A stretch of DNA of 20,862 bases. Source: an uncultured Eubacterium sp. Its GTDB lineage: Bacteria > Bacillota > Clostridia > Lachnospirales > Lachnospiraceae. Positions within the stretch are counted from its first letter, which is position 1, and each line of letters opens with the position of its first letter. The notes beneath the pieces were generated by a model. It ran no database searches, had not been told where the DNA came from, and saw only the letters and a list, made by a program, of their open reading frames with translations. The stretch covers positions 1 to 20,862 of the forward strand of contig CAJTTQ010000049.1 of the NCBI GenBank assembly GCA_910579145.1. The letters are read 5' to 3'. The translations under genes were made by a program, and so were the position numbers. Below, piece after piece: positions 15,483-20,862 of the stretch.

Positions 15483-16193
15483 ATGAGAATCGCAACGTGT
15501 GATGACGAGCGCGAATATTGTGATCAAGTGGAGTTTTTTGTAACAAGATTAGGGGAAGAGTTACAGATGAAACTCCAGTGTGATAAATATACAAGTGGCG
15601 CGGATCTGTTAAAAAACAATTTTCAGAAATATAAGATCATATTTTTGGATATCGATATGAAAAGTGAAAATGGGTTAGAGATTGCTGAGAAGATCAGGGA
15701 GTCCAATTCAAAAATAGAAATCATTTTTTTGACTGCGTTGATACAATATGCAGTAGATGGTTACAAAGTAAGGGCGTATCGCTTTTTGGTAAAACCAATG
15801 GAATATGATGATTTTGTTTTTCAGGTAAAGGGACTGTTTCTCCGACTGGGCCAGCTGGAAAAAAATAATTTGCTGGTAAAAAGAGAAGGACAGGATTATA
15901 TGGTAAAAATAGAGGATTTATTGTACATAGAAGTATTGAATCATGACCTGACTTATCATTGTACGAAAAATGATATTACTGCTCCTGGTATCATGCGAAA
16001 AGTGGAAATTCATCTGAAGGAGCACTATTTTGTGCGTATACATAATTCTTTTATTGTAAATATGAAATTTATCGCAAGGGCGCAGAGCCAAAGGTTGACT
16101 TTGACGGATGGAACAGAACTTCCATTGGCTAGGAGTAAAAAAGATACATTTCGACGAGCCTATCTGGACTTTTGGGGAGATGAATTAGGATGA
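15483..16193 (+). CDS. LytTR family response regulator (AgrA/ComE type)
   Basis: A 236-aa cytosolic DNA-binding regulator. The receiver domain (1-118) has acidic pair Asp7-Asp8 (CDDE), phospho-acceptor Asp56 in IIFLDIDM, Thr84 in FLTAL and Lys104 in FLVKP. The LytTR DNA-binding domain (about 128-232) shows VKIEDLLYIEVLNHDL, HYFVRIHNSFIVNMKFI and LPLARSKKDTFRRAY. These regulators usually bind paired 9-bp direct repeats and serve peptide quorum sensing, competence or bacteriocin systems. The start at 15483 is chosen because GGGAGG lies 6 nt before it; the frame's earlier ATG at 15477 touches that site. It overlaps the kinase gene by ATGA, so the two are translationally coupled partners. Codon use and composition are more AT-rich than in the genes to the left. 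Confidence 0.93.
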   Translation: MRIATCDDEREYCDQVEFFVTRLGEELQMKLQCDKYTSGADLLKNNFQKYKIIFLDIDMKSENGLEIAEKIRESNSKIEIIFLTALIQYAVDGYKVRAYRFLVKPMEYDDFVFQVKGLFLRLGQLEKNNLLVKREGQDYMVKIEDLLYIEVLNHDLTYHCTKNDITAPGIMRKVEIHLKEHYFVRIHNSFIVNMKFIARAQSQRLTLTDGTELPLARSKKDTFRRAYLDFWGDELG

Positions 16194-17503
16194 CTGAATG
16201 GCAATGGGCGATCGCAGATCTAGCTGTTTTTTTGTTTGAGGCTGCATTTTTATATTATTGGTATTTTTCACATAAATTTAGAAACAGATTTTTGGGTAGG
16301 AGAAAATGGCTGCTCATGTCGGTGTATCCTGTTTCGGCATATTTGTTCAACGGGGTAATTGATGAGCCCGCTGTCAGGATAATGATTCGATTGGTGATAG
16401 GGAGCATCATGGTAGTTGTGCTATATGAGTGTACTTTCTTTCAATCTCTAATATCAAACATGATTTTTATGTTTCTAGTAGTAGTAAGTGGGAGTCTGTC
16501 AAGGGTATTTCTATTTACTGCTCATGGATCTGGATATAGAGCGATGTTTCTGGAGCATTCATTTTTACACATTCAATGTCTTTTATTGTCTAAGCTCATC
16601 AATGTGATCCTGATCGTATTTTTTATGAAATTTATGAATATACAAAAAAGGGAGTATACCATAAAAGAGATGTTGGTTCTTTTGTTACAGTCGTTTTCTA
16701 GTATTTTATGTCTGGTCATGATCGTGGAGTTTAGCTCTTATCAAACAGAAGACTCGTTCTGTCATATGCTTTTTTTATGTTTGTTAAGTGTGGTTGTTTT
16801 GATTTCGTTTATCGTTTTCTATGATCTGATAGACGGATATTTTACGTATAAGGAACGAGAAAAAGAGCTTCTTTTAATCGAAAAGAAAAATGAGAAGATT
16901 TTAAGCGGTTACCGGACACTAGAAAATAGCCAGCAGAACGTATATCAGTTATATCATGACCTGAAAAAGCATCTTAGTATCATAAACGTAATGGAGAATA
17001 AGACGGAGATCCATGCGTATTTAGAAAAATGTTTTGAAGATATACAGGATATGGACGGGAGTATTCAGACAGGAAATCCATATATCGATATGTTTTTATA
17101 TAATGAGTGGAAAAGAATACATGAATTAGGGATAAAAGTTCAGTTTGCCGTGCAGGAGGGAAGCTTAGAGAACATTGAACTGCATGACCTCATCGTTATA
17201 TTAGGCAATGCGTTAGAAAACGCCTCTGAGGCATGTGAAAAGAGACTGGAACAAAACGGAGATGCGTATATGCAGTTAAAAATAATAAAAAAAGAACATC
17301 AGGTATTTATCATACTTTCCAATAACTATTCCGGGAATATTGAAAAAAGAGGAGATGTTTATATTACAAGTAAGAAAGAGAAAGAGCTGCATGGAATGGG
17401 GATGAAGAATATAAGCGATTCTATCAAAAAGTATGGAGGTGATATGAGCATTTCTTTGAAAAATGGGAAGTTCGTTCTTAAAATACTGCTGGATGTGTTT
17501 TAA
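16190..17503 (+). CDS. GHKL histidine kinase (AgrC-like membrane sensor)
   Basis: A 437-aa sensor kinase. Residues 1-215 hold six or so membrane helices with short loops and no large extracellular domain, as in AgrC-type receptors for small peptides. A charged coiled segment (218-250) leads to the phospho-acceptor His256 in YHDLKKHLSI. The ATP-binding domain has the N box GNALENASEA (339-348) and the G box HGMGMKNI (401-408), typical of HATPase_c_5 (GHKL) kinases that pair with LytTR regulators. It should phosphorylate the preceding regulator, whose gene it overlaps by 4 nt. Downstream lie a small ORF, a secreted protein and ABC permeases, which are likely targets or ligand sources. Confidence 0.93.
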   Translation: MTEWQWAIADLAVFLFEAAFLYYWYFSHKFRNRFLGRRKWLLMSVYPVSAYLFNGVIDEPAVRIMIRLVIGSIMVVVLYECTFFQSLISNMIFMFLVVVSGSLSRVFLFTAHGSGYRAMFLEHSFLHIQCLLLSKLINVILIVFFMKFMNIQKREYTIKEMLVLLLQSFSSILCLVMIVEFSSYQTEDSFCHMLFLCLLSVVVLISFIVFYDLIDGYFTYKEREKELLLIEKKNEKILSGYRTLENSQQNVYQLYHDLKKHLSIINVMENKTEIHAYLEKCFEDIQDMDGSIQTGNPYIDMFLYNEWKRIHELGIKVQFAVQEGSLENIELHDLIVILGNALENASEACEKRLEQNGDAYMQLKIIKKEHQVFIILSNNYSGNIEKRGDVYITSKKEKELHGMGMKNISDSIKKYGGDMSISLKNGKFVLKILLDVF

Positions 17504-17652
17504 TTTTGGACTGGACGGGGACAATACGTGTTATTTGCGAAAAAAAGTGTAAACTACGCAACGGATATTGAATAAGAAAGACATAAGTGGTAATGTGAAA
17601 AAAGGGAAGAAATTATTGTAATTCCCAATATAGAGGGAAAGAAGGTGAGAGA
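17504..17652 (+). promoter_or_regulatory. Intergenic region after the kinase, possible regulatory DNA
   Basis: An AT-rich gap with no terminator. Two related words, GTGTTATTTGCG (17528) and GTGTAAACTACG (17547), match at 8 of 12 positions and are 19 nt apart, slightly under the 21-22 nt usual for LytTR sites. A weak promoter pair follows (TTGAAT, 17 nt, TAATGT, about 17569-17597). These are suggestions only. Confidence 0.25.
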
Positions 17653-17745
17653 ATGTATAAGTACAAGAAACATGCTTACAGAGAGTCCATTGAAAAAAGC
17701 GTTCTTTCATATGGTAGTGGTATACCGGAAGAACGCATTCTTTAA
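17653..17745 (+). CDS. Candidate 30-aa peptide gene
   Basis: Small ORF starting MYKYKKHAYRESIEKSV, with residues 18-30 ending in GIPEERIL, and a good site AAGGTGA 5-6 nt before the ATG. It sits between the sensor kinase and the secreted-protein gene, where a pheromone or leader peptide would be expected. It has no cysteine and no signal peptide, so it is not an AgrD-type thiolactone precursor or a normal secreted pheromone. Its final third lies inside a perfect hairpin. It could be an intracellular or peptide-exporter-dependent signal, a leader peptide for attenuation, or chance. I do not recognise it. Confidence 0.4.
   Translation: MYKYKKHAYRESIEKSVLSYGSGIPEERIL
17699..17736 (+). other. Hairpin overlapping the end of the 30-codon ORF
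   Basis: GCGTTCTT (17699-17706) and AAGAACGC (17729-17736) form a perfect 8-bp stem with a 22-nt loop, followed by ATTCTTT. It covers the last codons of the small ORF and ends 68 nt before the secreted-protein start. It could act as a weak terminator or attenuator opened or closed by ribosomes translating the small ORF. Confidence 0.5.
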
Positions 17746-17804
17746 ATCACAATAAAACTTTAACACAATAGTGCTAAATATTCAAGAGGAAAAGGAGAAT
17801 CAAA

Positions 17805-18200
17805 ATGATTAAAAAAGGGTTAAGAACTTTACTTTCTATGGCGTTAGCCGCATCAATGCTGTGCTCGAATGTAGCAATGGCAGAATCCCAAGTGGAAACA
17901 GTAACTTATGGTGGCAAGGATGTAAAATGTACACTTGTTTGTGATTGGAGTCTTTTTTCAAATGATAGTGCAACAGCAAAAACCAATTGGACTGGAAAAG
18001 GTGGCTATCAGGTAAAGGTCATACTTTACAGTCGTCAGGATAATGTTGATGATTTTCGTAAGATGGCTTCCGATTATGGCACAAATGGGGCAGTGGCCAA
18101 GGGTTCTAAAGCTGGCGTTTGGGAATTTAGATCCAAACACTATGTACATAACAACTCAACTGGAACTAATAGTAAGGTTTGTCAATTAACAGATTGGTAA
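17805..18200 (+). CDS. Secreted small protein of unknown family, bacteriocin-like context
   Basis: A 131-aa protein with a clear Sec signal peptide: MIKKGLRT positive start, hydrophobic core LLSMALAASML, and likely cleavage after AMA at residue 27. The mature part has about 104 residues, with Cys42, Cys46 and a third cysteine near the C-terminus (KVCQLTDW). It is rich in Ser, Thr, Asn, Gly and aromatics and looks like a small beta-rich fold (GGYQVKVILYSRQ, AGVWEFRSKHYVHNN). A strong AAAAGGAGA lies 6 nt before the ATG. I do not recognise the family. In size, secretion and position before FtsX-type permeases it recalls lactococcin 972-like bacteriocins, but I see no matching motif. It could be a toxin, a signal, or the ligand of the upstream kinase. 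Confidence 0.82.
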   Translation: MIKKGLRTLLSMALAASMLCSNVAMAESQVETVTYGGKDVKCTLVCDWSLFSNDSATAKTNWTGKGGYQVKVILYSRQDNVDDFRKMASDYGTNGAVAKGSKAGVWEFRSKHYVHNNSTGTNSKVCQLTDW

Positions 18201-18213
18201 TGTAACGAATCAA

Positions 18214-18256
18214 AATCCTTCGTCTAGCCATAAAACAAATGAGTAGACGAAGGATT
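18214..18256 (+). other. Strong hairpin between the secreted-protein gene and the permeases
   Basis: AATCCTTCGTCTA (18214-18226) and its exact complement (18244-18256) form a 13-bp stem with a 17-nt loop. It is followed by ATTAAAAG, not a T run, so it probably stabilises or partly terminates the mRNA, letting the secreted protein be made in excess over the permeases. Confidence 0.7.
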
Positions 18257-18278
18257 ATTAAAAGTGAAAGGAACTATC

Positions 18279-19460
18279 ATGAGATTTATTGACAATATGA
18301 TCAAAATGACATCCCGGAGAATACGACAGACCACAGCAACCTCTCTGTTTTTTATTATCGGCATGACGTTTTCTATGCTGATTGTGTCTGTGGGAATTAG
18401 TTTTGTGGCTGAAAACCTGAAAGGGCAGCAGGCAAAAAAGGATGCAATGCCGCCAAATGGAGAGTTATTTAACCTATATCGAGATATGGAGCAGGGGGAG
18501 CATTTTGAATATGAAAAGATACCACAGCTTCTAAAAGGGCTTGCGCCTGATTCAGGGGTGATCTTTAATGACTTGATGATCCATCTAGATGAGATGGAGG
18601 CGAATACGGTTGATCCGGTCAGCGCTGAGTGGTTTTCAGAGGGAGCCGAGTGGCACTATCCGATCGCAGAGGGAAGATATTACACGGCAGATGAGGTACA
18701 GAAGGGGGCAAAGGTCGTTTTGCTCGGTGGATCTTTGGAAAAATATACACAGGAACAAAACGGTAAAAGGTATGTTGCTATTGACGGAGAAATGTATGAG
18801 GTGATTGGCAGGGTGGGGCTGTCTGGTCAAATGTCATTGTGGGACAACAGAATTTTTATGCCTGTTACCGCGCTGCCAGAAAGTCAAAAAAGGAAATACG
18901 ATACTACTAGCGAAATGGATTTTATCCTGTATAACGTGAGCGGCAGGGTGGAGGAAGAGAGCAGTAAAGTATTGGAGAATGCAAAACAGCTATACCCTGG
19001 TATTGGAATTGACAGTCTTGGTACGCTTGAAGTTGACGACGTAGTACAAAATATGAAAAATAAGCAGGACCCAATTTTTCTCACTGCCTTCCTCGGATAC
19101 ACCGTATCCCTGATCTATGCAGTTAATATTGTCGTTTTCTGGCTTGAAAAACGGCGCTATGAAATCGGGGTCAGGAAAGCATTTGGGTACACGGATAGAG
19201 CGATTGCAATATTGATATTTGCGGAAATGCTGGGATTATCTTTGTTGGCATTTGTTTTTTCCCTTTTTATACAGGGAGTGGTTAGTATCGTAGTGGGGAG
19301 GATTTCTGGCTATATTTTTAAACTGTATGTCTCCAATATAATACTCGGATTGCTTTTTGTGTTACTAGCTACGTTTATCATTTCCATATGGCCGGTTGCC
19401 CGCGCACTGAAAATACAGCCGGCGGAGGCATTGAAAGGGAGAGGTGGAACTAATGCGTGA
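18279..19460 (+). CDS. FtsX/MacB-type ABC transporter permease
   Basis: A 393-aa membrane protein of the MacB/FtsX class. It has a cytosolic N-terminal helix (MRFIDNMIKMTSRRIRQT), helix 1 (about 20-42), and a large extracellular MacB-like domain (about 45-270, with EGRYYTADEV and GAKVVLLGGSL). Three C-terminal helices follow, with the coupling loop FWLEKRRYEIGVRKAFGYTDR and the standard end ARALKIQPAEALKGR. Such proteins move force, lipids or peptides across the envelope rather than importing small solutes, and need an ATPase. The start at 18279 is preferred (AAAGGA 7 nt upstream) over the frame's GTG at 18264. It ends 8 nt inside the next permease gene, so the two likely form a heterodimer. 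Confidence 0.92.
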   Translation: MRFIDNMIKMTSRRIRQTTATSLFFIIGMTFSMLIVSVGISFVAENLKGQQAKKDAMPPNGELFNLYRDMEQGEHFEYEKIPQLLKGLAPDSGVIFNDLMIHLDEMEANTVDPVSAEWFSEGAEWHYPIAEGRYYTADEVQKGAKVVLLGGSLEKYTQEQNGKRYVAIDGEMYEVIGRVGLSGQMSLWDNRIFMPVTALPESQKRKYDTTSEMDFILYNVSGRVEEESSKVLENAKQLYPGIGIDSLGTLEVDDVVQNMKNKQDPIFLTAFLGYTVSLIYAVNIVVFWLEKRRYEIGVRKAFGYTDRAIAILIFAEMLGLSLLAFVFSLFIQGVVSIVVGRISGYIFKLYVSNIILGLLFVLLATFIISIWPVARALKIQPAEALKGRGGTNA

Positions 19461-20658
19461 GATTTTAAAGAGTTTGGGGAAAAGGAAGCTGGCAAATATA
19501 TTGCTTCTAGTGCAGGTCATACTTTCTTTATTTTACTTTTTTAATACGGCTGTTTCAATCCAAAAGGTGTTTTATATCTATCAGGAAGTTCCGAAAACAC
19601 TAAATACCGATACAGAACAGATTATTATAGCGGATGTGGATATAGAGAGCGGGGGTGGCCTCACAAATGAGTTGTTTCAGGCTTTTTGTGAAACCGTGAA
19701 GAAGGAAACCGATGTTGAAAAAATTAGTACATATCATAATTCTTGGCTGGAATGTGAGCAGCTGGATATAGAGTTCGCAGATGCCCTTGCTGTTGACTGG
19801 GATATTGACTGGATCAGACAGATTGAAGTAGAGGAAGGGAGAAGTTTTCGAGAAGAAGATTATGACTTGTCGCGTACAGATGGCACAAAGGAGCGCCCTT
19901 TTCCCCTTTTGATCGGCCAGGAGTTCAGAAAACAATACTCCTTCCAGATGGGGGATCGGTTTGAGGACAGCAACAATGATAACTTTATCATTGTTGGGGT
20001 GTTAAAAAAAAGCAGTTTGTGGTTTCAACAGTCTATTTCGGATGGGATGTTTCTTACTCTCGACAATCAGGCGGTAAAACCACTTTCAAAATCACCTGAA
20101 CCTGAGATGAATTACTATTTTAAGGTTTCGGATCATGTTTCCGCCGGTGACACGGCAGAGAAAATAGAAAAGATTGCAGGGCGGTATCAAATTGTTCTGT
20201 CAGCGGAAGTGATTTCTGACCGTTTGGATGAACAGTTTTCAGAAGATATGAGGAAAAATATACAGTGGCTGTGCTTTTCTCTGATCGTGCTTGTCATGAT
20301 TGCAATCGGGATGGCTGCTATTATTTTGGCACGCATGTATTCACGGAGACAGGAAATAGGCATACGTATGGCGGTTGGGTATTCGTTTGGAACGATTTGC
20401 CGACTCCTTGTGGGAGAGGTTCTGGTGCTTGTACTGTTTGGATGGATCGTTACTGTCATGGGAGCGAAAATCATATATGGAGGGAGTGTAGAATCCTTTG
20501 GTAGTGTCAGGCTTTATACCGGACTCTATCTATCCCTCAGGATTATATTGTTAGGGGGGGCGGCAGCGATTCTCATGTGTATGCCAACTGTCATCGCCCT
20601 GTTTGTAAAGTTTCGAAAACTTCAGCCAAATAACCTGATTGGAGGTAATGAAGTTTGA
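19453..20658 (+). CDS. FtsX/MacB-type ABC transporter permease, partner
   Basis: A 401-aa permease of the same class as its neighbour. Helix 1 is at about 14-32 (ANILLLVQVILSLFYFFN). The extracellular domain (about 35-265) contains IRQIEVEEGRSFREEDYDL and PLLIGQEFRKQY. Three C-terminal helices carry MYSRRQEIGIRMAVGYSFGT. The end FRKLQPNNLIGGNEV is a diverged form of the usual alpha-helical 'P-x-E-A-L' tail. The start ATG at 19453 (GAGAGGTGG upstream) overlaps the previous gene by 8 nt. Divergence between the two permeases supports a heterodimeric transporter. The ATPase is not upstream as in BceAB systems; a third coupled start lies right after this gene. Confidence 0.92.
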   Translation: MREILKSLGKRKLANILLLVQVILSLFYFFNTAVSIQKVFYIYQEVPKTLNTDTEQIIIADVDIESGGGLTNELFQAFCETVKKETDVEKISTYHNSWLECEQLDIEFADALAVDWDIDWIRQIEVEEGRSFREEDYDLSRTDGTKERPFPLLIGQEFRKQYSFQMGDRFEDSNNDNFIIVGVLKKSSLWFQQSISDGMFLTLDNQAVKPLSKSPEPEMNYYFKVSDHVSAGDTAEKIEKIAGRYQIVLSAEVISDRLDEQFSEDMRKNIQWLCFSLIVLVMIAIGMAAIILARMYSRRQEIGIRMAVGYSFGTICRLLVGEVLVLVLFGWIVTVMGAKIIYGGSVESFGSVRLYTGLYLSLRIILLGGAAAILMCMPTVIALFVKFRKLQPNNLIGGNEV

Positions 20659-20714
20659 AACAAACAAGCAGAGGACACCCGAGAAATAAAGGGTATGGCA
20701 AACAAACCACCTAA
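20655..20714 (+). pseudogene. Truncated third gene of the permease operon
   Basis: A TTG at 20655 overlaps the permease stop (TTGA) and has GGAGG 9 nt upstream, the pattern of a coupled next gene. The frame gives KQTSRGHPRNKGYGKQTT and stops after 20 codons. An alternative ATG at 20648 gives 13 codons. The expected gene here would be the ABC ATPase, but no Walker A motif appears before the window ends. This may be the stub of that gene cut off by the neighbouring opposing element, or chance. The inference is weak. Confidence 0.3.
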
Positions 20715-20754
20715 AAAGCTGGTTTTAAAAACTAAATATAGACACAACACCTAA

Positions 20755-20862
20755 TCAGGTAATAGGAACAGCATCATCTTTGATGATGTAGCCTCGTTGT
20801 TTTAGTAGATTAAGTGCCTGTGAGGTAGTTAAAACTTTTTCTTTATTCACAGGCCGTGCCTC
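20755..20862 (-). CDS. 3' end of a leftward gene, possibly a transposase
   Basis: Open from the right edge leftward for 35 codons to a TGA at 20755. The product ends NKEKVLTTSQALNLLKQRGY followed by IIKDDAVPIT, which has normal amino acid composition for a helical C-terminus. I do not recognise the family with certainty. The position, facing into an operon that breaks off about 40 nt away, suggests the C-terminus of an insertion-sequence transposase. The AT-rich stretch at 20712-20750 between them could be its terminal region. No second inverted repeat is visible in this window. Confidence 0.45.
   Translation of the reverse strand, partial: EARPVNKEKVLTTSQALNLLKQRGYIIKDDAVPIT

Noticed and set aside
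17748..17770. Repeated CACAATA words 16 nt apart before the secreted-protein gene, considered as a LytTR site.
   Set aside because: Spacing does not fit LytTR direct repeats, and the words are short and AT-rich.
1..20862. CRISPR arrays, tRNA, rRNA and known riboswitches.
   Set aside because: No regularly spaced repeats, no tRNA cloverleaf and no purine or other riboswitch core was seen upstream of the genes.

Overview
The window looks like chromosome from a Firmicute of the Lachnospiraceae/Clostridia type. Evidence: strong GGAGG ribosome binding sites, TTG and GTG starts, TTGNNN-17-TATAAT promoters, a PotD lipoprotein, a Cys/Gly-rich small protein and a 398-aa protein of a kind I associate with Lachnospiraceae, and the purC-purF-purB gene order. 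The assignment rests on gene content only. The left 14 kb is fairly GC-rich with ordinary chromosomal genes; from about 15.4 kb the sequence is visibly AT-richer and looks like an acquired accessory block.

Layout, left to right. (1) The end of a PotD-type polyamine-binding lipoprotein (begins exactly at the lipobox cysteine), closed by a bidirectional terminator. (2) A leftward secreted GH10 protein with a Big2 domain and its own promoter; its catalytic glutamates are kept but other active-site positions are altered. (3) A leftward pair: a CheX-like ExxN phosphatase-type protein with an unusual N-terminus and a stand-alone CheY receiver. (4) Rightward aroC, then a 48-aa four-cysteine protein, facing a leftward 79-aa Cys/Gly-rich protein across a terminator. 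(5) A rightward cluster with one good promoter: a GH3-fold lipoprotein that seems to have lost its catalytic residues, then purC, purF, purB and a guanine deaminase, ended by a terminator. It links IMP/AMP synthesis to guanine salvage. (6) A ZIP metal transporter. (7) A protein of unknown function with two conserved ends joined by a long charged linker. (8) A wrecked leftward marR-MATE locus: both genes carry internal deletions and frameshifts.

(9) The accessory block (15.4-20.7 kb): a LytTR response regulator and a GHKL histidine kinase overlapping by ATGA, a 300-bp gap holding a 30-codon ORF that ends in a hairpin, a secreted 131-aa protein of unknown family, a strong hairpin, and two translationally coupled FtsX/MacB-type ABC permeases. 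A third coupled start follows but breaks off after 20 codons, where the sequence runs into the 3' end of an opposing gene that may belong to an insertion sequence. I read this as a peptide-sensing and export or immunity system (bacteriocin-like or quorum-type) whose ATPase gene may have been lost or displaced. This is the most interesting part of the window and matches no named system that I recognise.
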